From positions 62,001-126,000 of the forward strand of contig DUTM01000013.1 in assembly GCA_012842085.1 (NCBI GenBank): 64,000 nucleotides of DNA. Reading direction: 5' to 3'. Shown one piece after another: positions 24,568 through 34,193 of this stretch. Both the position numbers and the translations under genes were made by a program. The first letter of the stretch is position 1; every line of letters begins with the position of its first letter. The notes under the pieces are model-generated. The model was given only the letters and a program-made list of their open reading frames with translations. It was not told the DNA's origin and did no database searches. The DNA comes from Mycobacteriales bacterium. GTDB lineage: Bacteria; Actinomycetota; Actinomycetes; Mycobacteriales; Mycobacteriaceae.

Positions 24568-27500
24568 CTACTTGCCGCTGCGGAAGTCGGGTGGTGGATT
24601 AATCCCGTCCCGTATTTCTAATCCCGGCAAGGCGGGCTGCTGTGGAGCTGGCTGCGAGGAGGTGTCTGCAGGCTGCTCAGGAGTGTCTTCCCGTTCTGGG
24701 GTTCCACTCTGTTTTTGGGGTTCTCCCTGTTGTTGAGTTTCTCCCGGGGCTACTGCGGCGGGGACACCATCGGTGCGTTGTGTAGTGCCGGCAAGCGCCA
24801 ATCCGGGTTTCTCGGGCAGGGTGTCTTGGGCAGCACTGTCTGCTTCCGGTTTGGAGTCTTTCTCTGCAGGGGCAGGGGCATCCTCTGTTTGGGGAGCGTC
24901 TGCTGCTTGCACGATCTTGAAGGCTGCGCCGTCTGGGGCTTGCGCGGTGGGAACCCCGTCGGTGCGGGCAACAACGCCCGCAAGCGGCAGCCCGACAACG
25001 CCAAGTTTCACAGTGTGTGACGCTTGGGGACTATCTTCGTCTTCATCCGGCAGGACGGCGTCCAACAGTTCGTGTTGGTCCACATTGTCGGGGGTGTCGT
25101 CGTCTTCGGAGGACACGTTGAAGGCGTCTTGGCGGTCTTCGGTATCAATATCGCCCAAGGGGGTGGGTTTGAGGGCTTGCGGTAGGCGTTCGTTGCGACG
25201 AATCGCATCGAGGAGCAGCAGCGACACATCTTTCACTTCGACGTCGCGTGCTTTCTCGGCAGCTACAGTGTGGCCACTGGCTCCGCGTTCTTTTACGCCG
25301 TCCTCCAGCATGATGGTGCAGAAGGGGCATGCAGTGGCAATGGTGGTGGCTCCGGTGTCGAGGGCTTGGTCGACGCGCATCAAGTTGATGCGTTCCCCAA
25401 GATCGTTGTCCATCCATATTTGGGCTCCGCCACCACCACAGCAGAGGGCACGGTCGCGGTTCTGTTCCATCTCCGTCACCGCAATACCGCTCGCATTGGT
25501 GAGGTCTCGAGGCTGGCTGAACATGTGGTTTTGGCGGCCCAAGTAGCAGGGATCGTGGTAGGTGGCGATTCCTTCCACCGGTGTGGTGGGAACGAGGCGG
25601 CGCCGGTTCACCAGCTGGTTCAACACTATGGAATGGTGCAGCACGGTGTAGCCGGCCTCATATTCGTTTTCTAGGGTGTTGAAGCAGTGGGCACAAATGG
25701 CGACGATTTTTCGTTCTTTGATGTCCCCGAACACTTCATCCAGGATGCTGGTGTTGGTGGCGCGCATCTGCTGGAAGAGGAATTCGTTGCCAGCGCGCCG
25801 GGCAGCATCACCGGTGCAGGTTTCCTGGTTGCCGAGGACGCAGAATTTCACACCGCCCAGGTGCATGAGCAGCGTGGTGGCTTTGGTGGCTTCTTTGGCT
25901 TTGTCTTCGTAGGCTCCGGCACAGCCCACCCAGAACAGGTATTCCATGCCTTCGCCGGCGAAGTCGTGTACGTCTTTGCCCCAGACGGGTACGCGGAAGC
26001 CGGTTTCGCGTTCAAGTTCGTCGATCCAGGTTTCGCGGATGGTGGGGGATTGTCCCCACGGGTTTCCTTTGGTTTCGAGGTTGCGGAAGAGGGAGGTGAG
26101 TTTTTCGGGGTACTCGTTGGCTTCTAGTACTTGGTGTCGGCGTAGGTTGGCGACGTGGTCTAGGTGTTCAATGTCGACGGGGCACTGGTCGACGCAGGCG
26201 CCACAGTTGGTGCACGACCACAGAATGTCTTCGTCGATGATGCCGACCCGTCCGGCTTGTTGCTCGGGTTCTAGTTGGGCGGCTTTTTCGGGGCTGAGGC
26301 CGATGAGGGGGCGGCTGAGTAGTTCTAGGTTTTCTTTGTCGCGCTTTTGGCTGCCCTTGGGGTTGTCGGGCAGGAGGTCTACCAGCCGTGGGAAGGCGTC
26401 GTCAGCCACCATCCCAGTGTCGGGATCCACCATGCCTTTTTTGCGTGCTTGCTGCAGGTAGGGGGCGGAAGTTTGGGCCACATTTCGCAGCCCCATGATG
26501 AGTGTTTTGGGGTTGAGTGGTTTGCCACTGTTCCACGCGGGGCAAAGGTCTTGGCAGCGGCCGCATTCGGTGCAGACGGAGAAGTCTAGCCAGTCTTTCC
26601 ACGTGAAGTGGTCGATGCGCCCTACCCCCAGTTTGTCGGTTTCCGGATCGACATTGTCGAGGGTGAGTTCTTTGACGACTCGTTTCTTTTTGCCTTCTGG
26701 CTTTTGTGGTTTTTTGGGGACCATGACGGTGCTGGTCATGGGTCGGAGGTTGCGCTGCGCGGAGCGGCCGTCGTATTCGCGTTTGAGGAAGATGTTGAAG
26801 AATGCCGCGAAGCGGTGCCAGGCTACACCCCAGTGGAGGTTGCGTCCCACGACGAAAAGCCACACCATACCGGTAAGTAGTTTGAGCATCGCGAAGAGGC
26901 TGACCATGAGGGGGCTGGCGGGGAGTAGTTTGGCGATCCACATGGTGACCCAGTCAGTGGCTTGGTTGCCGCCACCGTATTGGGGGTAGGTGGCTATCTG
27001 CCCGGCTTTGACCAGGAGCATGCCGATGCCTTCAATGATGACGACGGCTTCAACGAAGTAGGCAGCCACTTTGTTGGACTGGTAGAAGCGGGATTTGCGG
27101 TTGCTGCCGATGATCCCGGGGTTGTGGAGTTGGCGGATGATTGCGAGGGTGATGCCAAATATGACGGTGGCGAGGCCGAGGAGTTCGTCGATTGCGTGGT
27201 ACCAGGGCTGGTAGTGGAGCCAGGGCCAGCCGCCGGAGGGATCGAAGATTTGGATGTAGGCCTCGAACCAGACGATGCTGCCGAGGAGGAATCCGAACAT
27301 GACGAACCAGTGGGAGATGCCGACAGTGCGTCTGCGCATCATGCGGGTGTGCGCAATGAATTCCACCATCATGTGGTAGAAGCGGCGGAAGGGGTGCCGG
27401 GTGCGGGTGTGGTCGGGTTGTGCTTGGCGCAGCATGCGCACAAGCTTGATGACGCCCCCTATAAAGGACGCCCACGCTATGACACTGAGCCCGGCACCGA

Positions 27501-27588
27501 TGACTCCCAAAGGAATGAAGATTGTCATTTCTTGTTGAACGAGAGCTACCAGGTTGCGGCTGATGTCGAGAATTTCTTCGCCGATCAC
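24568..27588 (-). CDS. Membrane-linked iron-sulfur reductase (HdrD/GlpC-like, Rv0338c type)
   Basis: Protein of 1006 aa. The N-terminal third has several membrane helices resembling a NarI-type haem b/quinone domain. Next come two [4Fe-4S] ferredoxin motifs (CTECGRCQDLCP, CTNCGACVDQCP), then two cysteine-rich CCG domains (VGCAGAY and AICAHCFNTLE; HDPCYLGR and ALCCGGGGAQIW). Such proteins pass electrons between quinone and an unknown partner. The last 180 residues are a low-complexity tail with the motif LAG-x4-RTDGVP twice. The GTG at 27588 lacks an SD; an ATG 20 codons later (MTIFIPLGVIGAG) is an alternative start. Physiological substrate unknown. Confidence 0.85.
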   Translation of the reverse strand: MIGEEILDISRNLVALVQQEMTIFIPLGVIGAGLSVIAWASFIGGVIKLVRMLRQAQPDHTRTRHPFRRFYHMMVEFIAHTRMMRRRTVGISHWFVMFGFLLGSIVWFEAYIQIFDPSGGWPWLHYQPWYHAIDELLGLATVIFGITLAIIRQLHNPGIIGSNRKSRFYQSNKVAAYFVEAVVIIEGIGMLLVKAGQIATYPQYGGGNQATDWVTMWIAKLLPASPLMVSLFAMLKLLTGMVWLFVVGRNLHWGVAWHRFAAFFNIFLKREYDGRSAQRNLRPMTSTVMVPKKPQKPEGKKKRVVKELTLDNVDPETDKLGVGRIDHFTWKDWLDFSVCTECGRCQDLCPAWNSGKPLNPKTLIMGLRNVAQTSAPYLQQARKKGMVDPDTGMVADDAFPRLVDLLPDNPKGSQKRDKENLELLSRPLIGLSPEKAAQLEPEQQAGRVGIIDEDILWSCTNCGACVDQCPVDIEHLDHVANLRRHQVLEANEYPEKLTSLFRNLETKGNPWGQSPTIRETWIDELERETGFRVPVWGKDVHDFAGEGMEYLFWVGCAGAYEDKAKEATKATTLLMHLGGVKFCVLGNQETCTGDAARRAGNEFLFQQMRATNTSILDEVFGDIKERKIVAICAHCFNTLENEYEAGYTVLHHSIVLNQLVNRRRLVPTTPVEGIATYHDPCYLGRQNHMFSQPRDLTNASGIAVTEMEQNRDRALCCGGGGAQIWMDNDLGERINLMRVDQALDTGATTIATACPFCTIMLEDGVKERGASGHTVAAEKARDVEVKDVSLLLLDAIRRNERLPQALKPTPLGDIDTEDRQDAFNVSSEDDDTPDNVDQHELLDAVLPDEDEDSPQASHTVKLGVVGLPLAGVVARTDGVPTAQAPDGAAFKIVQAADAPQTEDAPAPAEKDSKPEADSAAQDTLPEKPGLALAGTTQRTDGVPAAVAPGETQQQGEPQKQSGTPEREDTPEQPADTSSQPAPQQPALPGLEIRDGINPPPDFRSGK

Positions 27589-27676
27589 ATAGTTAAATGT
27601 ATTACAGAGCGCGCTTAGCGTCTAAAAGCACTGCCGGCTTTGCCGCAAGCACCGAGTTTGTTGTGTGGTGGTTGGG

Positions 27677-27946
27677 CTAGCTGCCGGTGCCAAAGAGCGG
27701 GTCTTTGGGGTGTCGAATAACGCCGTAGAGGGTTTGTTCTTGCTCGTCTAGCCGCAGGATTTTGCGAGTGTTTTTAGCGGACCGGCGAGTGCGTTTGAAT
27801 CCTTTGCCGCCTTGCTTGTCGCCGGCGCCTCCAGCACCAGGAGCGCCCATCATTCCCATACCCCGCATACTGGCAGCGCCACCTAGCAGCATTGCCACAC
27901 CGCATAGAGCGGCAACAACACGAGAAAATCTGTGGGAAAAGATCAT
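27677..27946 (-). CDS. Small exported or membrane protein, unknown function
   Basis: 89 aa from ATG 27946 (MIFSHRFSRVVAALCGVAMLLGGA). An N-terminal hydrophobic signal or anchor is followed by a Gly/Met-rich stretch (MRGMGMMGAPGAGGAGDKQGG), a basic patch and the end RHPKDPLFGTGS. The frame is open 14 codons further upstream, but that part lacks signal-peptide character. It is the gene before the Fe-S reductase on the same strand (88-nt gap), so co-expression is possible. No family recognised. Confidence 0.6.
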   Translation of the reverse strand: MIFSHRFSRVVAALCGVAMLLGGAASMRGMGMMGAPGAGGAGDKQGGKGFKRTRRSAKNTRKILRLDEQEQTLYGVIRHPKDPLFGTGS

Positions 27947-28072
27947 AGACGAAAATTCTTCTGAGTTAGTGAAAAACGTCATCCACAATGGTGAACGTCA
28001 GTGACTTTCGTGCATAAAAAATAGGTGCGGGGATGCTACTTTCGGCTGATTAATCAAATTTTTGAGTGTTGT

Positions 28073-28169
28073 GGAATAAACCACTGCCGCCCAAGGTTGA
28101 GTCTAGTGTACTCAAGAATATTTGCGATGTTAAATGACTTCTGCAATACTTGAGTGCGTACCGCTCAAT
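28073..28169 (+). promoter_or_regulatory. dnaK operon control region: SigH-type promoter plus two HAIR operators
   Basis: GGAATA (28073-28078), 17 nt, GTTGAG (28096-28101) matches the actinobacterial SigH promoter. The -10 is the left arm of a HspR-binding HAIR element, GTTGAGT-N7-ACTCAAG (28096-28116). A second HAIR, CTTGAGT-N7-GCTCAAT, lies at 28149-28169. The 319-nt gap before dnaK holds nothing else recognised, apart from a 97-nt untranslated leader after the second HAIR. Confidence 0.85.
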
Positions 28170-28265
28170 AGTGGTTATTGTTACTTTGAGCGCAAAGACA
28201 TATGACCTATCTATTAGGCCAAACAAACAGAACAACAAACTTTTTAAGACATGGAGGTACGTAAT

Positions 28266-30119
28266 ATGGGACGCGCAGTAGGTATTGACCTCGGTACGAC
28301 CAACTCATGCGTTGCTGTCCTTGAGGGCGGCGAAGCAAAAGTTATTCCCAATGCCGAGGGATCTCGCACAACCCCGTCCGTCGTTGCTTTCGCCAAGAAT
28401 GGGGAAGTACTCGTCGGACAACCTGCCAAGAACCAGGCAGTAACTAACGTCGACCGCACTGTCCGCTCTGTCAAGCGACACATGGGCAGCGACTGGAAGA
28501 CAGGCGATATTGACGGCAAGCAGTACACCCCGCAGGAGATTTCTGCACACACGCTCATGAAGCTGAAGCGTGACGCCGAAGCCTACCTGGGTGAGGATGT
28601 CACCGACGCCGTTATTACCGTTCCTGCATACTTCAACGACTCGCAGCGTCAGGCCACCAAGGATGCCGGTAAGATCGCTGGACTCAACGTGCTCCGCATT
28701 GTTAACGAGCCCACCGCTGCCGCACTTGCATACGGCCTTGAAAAGAACGATAAGGAACAAACCATCCTGGTCTTCGACCTGGGTGGCGGCACCTTCGACG
28801 TCTCCCTACTGGAGATTGGCGACGGTGTGGTAGAGGTACGAGCCACTTCTGGTGACAACAAGCTCGGTGGTGACGACTGGGACGACCGCGTAGTCGAATG
28901 GTTGGTAGACAAGTTCAAGGCCTCGCAGGGCGTGGACCTGTCCAAGGACCGTATGGCTATGCAGCGTCTCCGCGAAGCAGCTGAGAAGGCCAAGATTGAG
29001 CTCTCCAGCTCCCAGTCCGCAACCATTAACCTGCCGTACATCACGGTTGACGCTGACAAGAACCCGCTGTTCCTGGACGAGACTCTGTCTCGCGCCGAGT
29101 TCCAGCGCATCACTTCCGACCTGCTCGACCGCACCCGGAAGCCCTTCCAGGCTGTCATTAAGGACGCTGGAATTTCCGTCAGCAAAATCGACCACGTCGT
29201 ACTTGTCGGTGGTTCCACCCGTATGCCGGCAGTCAGCGAACTGGTGAAGGAACTCACCGGTGGCCAAGAACCGAACAAGGGTGTTAACCCGGATGAGGTC
29301 GTGGCCGTAGGTGCTGCACTCCAGGCCGGCGTGCTGCGTGGCGAGGTGAAGGACGTGCTCCTGTTGGACGTCACTCCTCTCTCCTTGGGTATCGAAACCA
29401 AGGGTGGCGTGATGACCCGCCTCATCGAGCGCAACACCACCATTCCGACCAAGCGTTCGGAGACCTTTACTACTGCGGAAGACAACCAGCCTTCCGTCCA
29501 GATTCAGGTCTACCAAGGTGAGCGCGAGATGGCAGCCCAGAACAAGCTGCTCGGCTCCTTCGAACTGTCCGGCATTGCCCCGGCCCCGCGCGGAATTCCG
29601 CAGATTGAGGTCACCTTCGACATTGATGCGAACGGTATTGTTCACGTCACCGCCAAGGATAAGGGCACTGGCAAGGAGAACACCGTCACCATCCAAGATG
29701 GTTCCGGCCTCTCCCAGGAAGAAATCGACCGCATGATTAAGGATGCGGAAGAGCATGCCGAGGAAGACAAGAAGCGCCACGAGGAAGTCACCCTTCGCAA
29801 CGAGGCAGAAAGCCTGGTCTACCAGACTGAGAAGTTCATGGAAGACAACAAGGACACTGTTCCCTCTGAGCACAAGGACAAGGTGCAGGAAGCCCTCGAT
29901 AAGGCTAAGGATGCACTGAAGGGCTCTGACATCAGCGCCGTCCGGAGTGCCATGGAGGACGTCCAGCAGGCATCCTCTGAGATGGGACAAGCAATGTATG
30001 CCGCTTCCGCCGCTGAAGGTGCCACTGCCGCCGACGGTGCAGACGCCGGCGACGCAGGTGCTGAAGGTGGAGACGAAGACGTAGTCGACGCGGAAGTTGT
30101 CGACGACGACGACAAGTAA
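28266..30119 (+). CDS. dnaK: Hsp70 chaperone DnaK
   Basis: ATP-dependent cytoplasmic chaperone of 617 aa. The N-terminal ATPase domain opens with [14 protein letters not shown] and has [17 protein letters not shown] and [13 protein letters not shown]; the substrate-binding domain starts near [18 protein letters not shown]; a helical lid and a Glu/Asp-rich tail ([12 protein letters not shown]) follow. ATG 28266 is chosen because GGAGG sits 8 nt upstream; an in-frame ATG 5 codons earlier overlaps that SD. First gene of dnaK-grpE; a separate promoter serves dnaJ-hspR. Regulated by HspR and probably SigH. Confidence 0.98.
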   Translation: MGRAVGIDLGTTNSCVAVLEGGEAKVIPNAEGSRTTPSVVAFAKNGEVLVGQPAKNQAVTNVDRTVRSVKRHMGSDWKTGDIDGKQYTPQEISAHTLMKLKRDAEAYLGEDVTDAVITVPAYFNDSQRQATKDAGKIAGLNVLRIVNEPTAAALAYGLEKNDKEQTILVFDLGGGTFDVSLLEIGDGVVEVRATSGDNKLGGDDWDDRVVEWLVDKFKASQGVDLSKDRMAMQRLREAAEKAKIELSSSQSATINLPYITVDADKNPLFLDETLSRAEFQRITSDLLDRTRKPFQAVIKDAGISVSKIDHVVLVGGSTRMPAVSELVKELTGGQEPNKGVNPDEVVAVGAALQAGVLRGEVKDVLLLDVTPLSLGIETKGGVMTRLIERNTTIPTKRSETFTTAEDNQPSVQIQVYQGEREMAAQNKLLGSFELSGIAPAPRGIPQIEVTFDIDANGIVHVTAKDKGTGKENTVTIQDGSGLSQEEIDRMIKDAEEHAEEDKKRHEEVTLRNEAESLVYQTEKFMEDNKDTVPSEHKDKVQEALDKAKDALKGSDISAVRSAMEDVQQASSEMGQAMYAASAAEGATAADGADAGDAGAEGGDEDVVDAEVVDDDDK

Positions 30120-30154
30120 AGGCCTTCGGACTCACACAGTAAGGACTGATAAAA

Positions 30155-30775
30155 ATGACGGACAATCCGCATAAGGATAAAAATCCGCAGGACTCCGCCC
30201 CAGTCGATGACTCCGAAGCCGCTAACGTCGACGCTGCAGCCGCTGCCGAGCAATCGGCAGAGGCTGCGGCTGAAGCCACAGCTACAGAGGAAGAGCTCAC
30301 CGCGGAAGAAAAGCTGCAGAAAAAGGTCGACGAACTTACCGATGATCTGCAACGCCTCAACGCCGAATTTTCTAACTACCGGAAACGCGTAGAACGTGAA
30401 GTGAAAAACGCTGCGGAAGTTGGAAAAGCAAGTGTTGCAGCCCAGCTCATCACTATCGCCGACGATATTGATCGCGCAGCGGAACACGGTGACCTGAAAG
30501 ACGGCAGCCCCCTCAAGGCATTCGGTGACAAATTCATGGACACCCTTAAAAACCTTGAGGTAGCCGCATTCGGTATCGAAGGTGACCCTTTCGACGCCAA
30601 TATCCATGAAGCAATTCAGGATGAAGGCGGCGACGGAGACAAGGTGCTCAGCACCGTCATCCGCAAAGGCTACAAAGTTGGCGACCGGCTTCTCCGCACC
30701 GCCATGGTGATGGTGAGGGGAGACGGTGCTGACGACGCCCCGGCCGATAAGGACGAGGCTGAGTCCGAGAAGTAG
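30155..30775 (+). CDS. grpE: Nucleotide exchange factor GrpE
   Basis: Protein of 206 aa that releases ADP from DnaK. An acidic, Ala-rich N-terminal 50 residues precedes a long coiled coil (EKLQKKVDELTDDLQRLNAEFSNYRKR) and the beta domain with GDPFDANIHEAI and the end VLSTVIRKGYKVGDRLLRTAMVMV. It lies 35 nt after dnaK with an AAGGA upstream, clearly in the same operon. Confidence 0.97.
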   Translation: MTDNPHKDKNPQDSAPVDDSEAANVDAAAAAEQSAEAAAEATATEEELTAEEKLQKKVDELTDDLQRLNAEFSNYRKRVEREVKNAAEVGKASVAAQLITIADDIDRAAEHGDLKDGSPLKAFGDKFMDTLKNLEVAAFGIEGDPFDANIHEAIQDEGGDGDKVLSTVIRKGYKVGDRLLRTAMVMVRGDGADDAPADKDEAESEK

Positions 30776-30871
30776 CACCCCAAAAACGAAACAAGGGAGG
30801 TGGCGGCTGTCTGCGGATGGCCGCCACCTTTCTCATTGGTGCCCACAAATGTTGCAAGACAGTCACAAAGC

Positions 30872-30915
30872 GGAATAAAAAACACCATTCCAAAGTTGAG
30901 TAGTATAGACTCAAC
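30872..30915 (+). promoter_or_regulatory. dnaJ-hspR promoter: SigH-type promoter overlapping a HAIR operator
   Basis: GGAATA (30872-30877), 17 nt, GTTGAG (30895-30900), with HAIR GTTGAGT-AGTATAG-ACTCAAC at 30895-30915. Same geometry as upstream of dnaK and clpB. It implies an internal promoter between grpE and dnaJ, unlike the single dnaKJ operon usual in relatives. Confidence 0.85.
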
Positions 30916-30996
30916 AATAGAGTTATTAACTTATTTAAAAACAACAAATATTAGCGTTAAAACACTTACAGAAAGAAAGGGAAGGAGGAGGCTAAT

Positions 30997-32232
30997 ATGC
31001 AGCGCGAATGGGCTGATAAAGACTTTTATAAAGAACTAGGCGTAAGCAAAGACGCCAGCCAAGAGGACATTAAAAAGGCCTACCGAAAACTCGCCCGCGA
31101 CCTCCACCCGGACGCTAACCCCGACGATAAAGCAGCAGAAGATAGATTCAAGCGCGTTAGCGAAGCAAACGCCGTCCTCTCTGATCCCGAAAAACGGAAA
31201 GAATACGACGAACTGAAAGCCATGTTGGCCTCCGGATTCGGTGGATTCGGCGGGGGAGGCGGATTTGGGGGTGCACCCGGTGGCGGCTTCAGTGGTGGAT
31301 TCAACCCCGGCAGCAACAGTTACCAGTACACTTACCGATCCGGTGGAGACGGATTCGATATTGGGGACCTCTTTGGGGGAGCCGCGCAAGGCGGCGGAGG
31401 TTCACAAGGCTTCGGCAACATTTTCGGAGACCTGTTCGGGGGTGGCGGCCGCGGCCGTACCCGCCCCGAACCCGACACCAGCGGCAAAGACATCACCACG
31501 TCGATCAGCTTGCCGTTTAGGGATGTCGCCAAAGGCTCAACGGTACCGATTCGCCTCACCACCAACACCGCGTGCACCAGCTGCCACGGATCCGGCGCCA
31601 AACCGGGCACCGCACCCCGGACCTGCCCCACCTGTAACGGCTCGGGCTACCGGAAAACCCAAAGCGGTACCTTTGGTTTCGCGGAACCGTGCTCGGACTG
31701 TGGCGGCACCGGCACCATCATTGATGAACCTTGTCCGGACTGCAACAGCACCGGCACCGTCAGGCGCACCCGCACCTTGAAGGTTCGGGTACCCGCAGGT
31801 GTGAAGGACGGCCAGAAGATTCGCCTCAACGGCCAAGGGGAAGCGGGACTGCGTGGTGCCCCTCCGGGTGATCTCTACGTAAAGATCAACGTGGATCCCG
31901 ACCCTGTCTTCGGGCGTGACGGCAATAACCTTTTGGTGGATGTGCCCGTCAGCTACCCAGAGTTGGCGCTAGGTAGCACCATTACTGTGCCCACTTTGGA
32001 TGGCAGCGTGTCCATTAAAGTTCCGGCCGGCACCCAACCGGATCGGGTTATGCGGGTGCGTGGCCGCGGGATCAAACCCAGCAATGGTACCCCCGGTGAC
32101 ATTCTCGCCACTCTCCGGATCACGGTTCCCAAGCACCTCGATGACAGTGCGGAAGCAGCACTCAAAGACTATGCCAGTGCCGAAGAAAACATGGGGTTCG
32201 ACCCCCGTGACGGATGGGCAGGTGCATCATAA
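30997..32232 (+). CDS. dnaJ: Hsp40 co-chaperone DnaJ
   Basis: Protein of 411 aa that loads substrates on DnaK and stimulates its ATPase. J domain at about residues 9-75 with the HPD motif in RDLHPDAN; a long Gly/Phe-rich linker ([20 protein letters not shown]); a zinc-binding domain with four CxxCxGxG-type repeats ([32 protein letters not shown]); then two C-terminal beta domains. ATG 30997 has AAGGAGGAGG upstream. It overlaps hspR by one base. Confidence 0.97.
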   Translation: MQREWADKDFYKELGVSKDASQEDIKKAYRKLARDLHPDANPDDKAAEDRFKRVSEANAVLSDPEKRKEYDELKAMLASGFGGFGGGGGFGGAPGGGFSGGFNPGSNSYQYTYRSGGDGFDIGDLFGGAAQGGGGSQGFGNIFGDLFGGGGRGRTRPEPDTSGKDITTSISLPFRDVAKGSTVPIRLTTNTACTSCHGSGAKPGTAPRTCPTCNGSGYRKTQSGTFGFAEPCSDCGGTGTIIDEPCPDCNSTGTVRRTRTLKVRVPAGVKDGQKIRLNGQGEAGLRGAPPGDLYVKINVDPDPVFGRDGNNLLVDVPVSYPELALGSTITVPTLDGSVSIKVPAGTQPDRVMRVRGRGIKPSNGTPGDILATLRITVPKHLDDSAEAALKDYASAEENMGFDPRDGWAGAS

Positions 32233-32621
32233 TGAGTGAACAGAAGAAAGAACGCTACGTCGTCATTTCGGTAGCTGCCGAGCAGGCCGGAATGCACGCC
32301 CAAACACTGCGCCAGTACGACCGGCTGGGACTTGTAGCCCCCATTCGGGCGAGGGGTGGCGGACGCCGCTACTCGCAGCGTGATGTGGAGCTCTTGCGCG
32401 AAATTCAACACATGTCGCAAGAGGAAGGCATTAACCTGGCCGGTATCAAACGCATTCTGGGTTTGGTAAGCAAAGTTGAAGAACTGGAAGACACCATCGA
32501 CGAATTGCGGGAGGAATTGCACCGGGAACGGCAACGTCGCCATCGCGGCGGTGCACTAGTTCATGTGCCGCGCAGCCAAGCAGTGGTGGTGTGGAATCCG
32601 GAACGCCGCAAAAACAACTAG
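32232..32621 (+). CDS. hspR: Heat-shock repressor HspR (MerR family)
   Basis: Repressor of 129 aa that binds HAIR elements with DnaK as co-repressor in relatives. N-terminal MerR helix-turn-helix (YVVISVAAEQAGMHAQTLRQYDRLGL region, then GGGRRYSQRDVELL), a coiled helix (VSKVEELEDTIDELREELH) and the conserved hydrophobic tail AVVVWNP. ATG 32232 shares one base with the dnaJ TAA, so the two are coupled. Five HAIR copies in this window (two at dnaK, one at dnaJ, two at clpB) define its local regulon and include its own transcript. Confidence 0.96.
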   Translation: MSEQKKERYVVISVAAEQAGMHAQTLRQYDRLGLVAPIRARGGGRRYSQRDVELLREIQHMSQEEGINLAGIKRILGLVSKVEELEDTIDELREELHRERQRRHRGGALVHVPRSQAVVVWNPERRKNN

Positions 32622-33892
32622 AGCGGATCGTGGTGAATACTTTCGTGGTCCACTCCGTGGCGGGGCAGTACTTCCTTGGCCTTGTTGACCAACGGCATGC
32701 CCCCGCCCACAACCACAGTTCTGCCGTGGATGGAACCGTCAGCGATAGCTAACTCCAGTGGGTTTCCTTGGCGCAACCGCAGATTTGAGGGGAGCTCTGG
32801 TGCATCTTTAAGCCACCAGGGGTCCTCTTTTTTGTCGGCACAAATATGGACAATGAGCCACGGGTTTGAGGCCTGCAGGTTCGCCAACGTGCTGGCGTCA
32901 AAAAGTTCGCCCGGGTATTCGGTTCCGTAGTAAATGTCGACGAGCGGATTGCTCTTCCGGTTTTGCACCATATCCAACAGGATGCAGCGCATTGCCGAAA
33001 GTGCCACGTTGCGGGCAATCATGCAGATTGGTTGGTCGCTGGTGACGGCGTTGTGGAGCTGGCCGCGGGGACGACCCAAAATCCACCGATCGCCCACCCT
33101 GGTGTTCGTCACCACTTGGCGACTGAAGTAGCCGTTGGGAATGGTTCGCACATGGAACTCAATGAGTCCCGAGTCGTTGGCGGGGATAGCTGCCGATAGG
33201 TAGCGCCACGTATTGGGGCATTGGGGTACCTGCACCGCCATGTACTGGCCGGGCAGATAGTCGATTGGTTGCTCCAGTTGGAGCCGCACAACAATCACAT
33301 TGCGGCCAATCCGCATTGTTTCCAAGACGGTGCCTTCGACGCGCGCTGGGTGGTCATCGTTTTCAGCGGCGTTGTGCATAACTCTGGATGCGGTGCTGAA
33401 GGCAGATGACACGGCTTCTTCCAAAGTGGTGTTCCAGTCCTCTGTCATCACTTGGGAAAGGCTCAGCAGCAATGCCTCATTCATGGTGTGGTAGTGATCC
33501 GCTGTGATCCCATATTTGCGGTGGTCGCGACCCAACTCGCTTAAATATTCGGATAGTTCATCCAGATGGGAGGGGTCGGCTGCGGCAGCGTCAATTGCTT
33601 CCAAAATATAAATAAGTCCACGCACGAAGCGACTGTTTTGGCGACGCATGGAGGTGGGGAAAAGGTCCCGTACGGAAAAGTCCAGTGCGAAAAGGGTGGA
33701 GTAGAAGATCTGTCTGAAGGGTTCGGGATCGTCTTTGAGGTTGCGGATAACTGTGCCGAGAGCAGTGTTGTAGGAGGAAGGAGAGGTGGATGACGAAAGC
33801 GGCTGCGCCGTGCGCGGACGGCTGTCTTCGGGAGTCCCACGATAGTGAGTGCCACTCATATCGGAATCGCTGTGACGTGCGTGTCGACCCAT
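32618..33892 (-). CDS. Flavohaemoglobin-like globin/FAD-NAD oxidoreductase
   Basis: Protein of 424 aa: about 45 poorly conserved N-terminal residues, a globin domain (residues about 45-180; candidate proximal His in GRDHRKYGIT), then a ferredoxin-NADP reductase-type module with QPIDYLPGQYMAVQVP, the FAD motif RYLSAA and an NAD end GRTVVVGGGMP. Classical flavohaemoglobins detoxify nitric oxide; a second actinobacterial type acts on D-lactate. This one resembles the M. tuberculosis gene next to clpB (Rv0385, from memory), so its substrate is uncertain. Its stop overlaps that of hspR (shared CTAG), and its start diverges from clpB across a 301-nt gap. Confidence 0.82.
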   Translation of the reverse strand: MGRHARHSDSDMSGTHYRGTPEDSRPRTAQPLSSSTSPSSYNTALGTVIRNLKDDPEPFRQIFYSTLFALDFSVRDLFPTSMRRQNSRFVRGLIYILEAIDAAAADPSHLDELSEYLSELGRDHRKYGITADHYHTMNEALLLSLSQVMTEDWNTTLEEAVSSAFSTASRVMHNAAENDDHPARVEGTVLETMRIGRNVIVVRLQLEQPIDYLPGQYMAVQVPQCPNTWRYLSAAIPANDSGLIEFHVRTIPNGYFSRQVVTNTRVGDRWILGRPRGQLHNAVTSDQPICMIARNVALSAMRCILLDMVQNRKSNPLVDIYYGTEYPGELFDASTLANLQASNPWLIVHICADKKEDPWWLKDAPELPSNLRLRQGNPLELAIADGSIHGRTVVVGGGMPLVNKAKEVLPRHGVDHESIHHDPL

Positions 33893-34062
33893 TTCTTCAC
33901 TTCGCTCTTCGGTTAAGGGGGGATGGAGCCCGGTGTTTTCCGGTAACAGAAATATGTCCTTTCCTCCGGGGTAGTTACCTGCACTTTTATAATACGCAGC
34001 TTTTGCCGGAATGAATAGAAAGTGGGCATGGACATTGTCGTGGATGGGGGGAGCCGCGTTCG

Positions 34063-34147
34063 GGAATAAAATCTTTAAAAATAAGGTTGAGTGTAGTAGA
34101 CTCTACTTTGTGGAAAAGGTCAGAAACTTGAGTCTCCAAAGCTCAAT
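34063..34147 (+). promoter_or_regulatory. clpB control region: SigH-type promoter plus two HAIR operators
   Basis: GGAATA (34063-34068), 17 nt, GTTGAG (34086-34091). HAIR A is GTTGAGT-N7-ACTCTAC (34086-34106, right arm with one change); HAIR B is CTTGAGT-N7-GCTCAAT (34127-34147). The rest of the 301-nt divergent gap shows nothing I can name. Confidence 0.85.
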
Positions 34148-34193
34148 TACTTCTTATTAATGACCACAACAAACTTTAAAACTAGGAGAAAAC

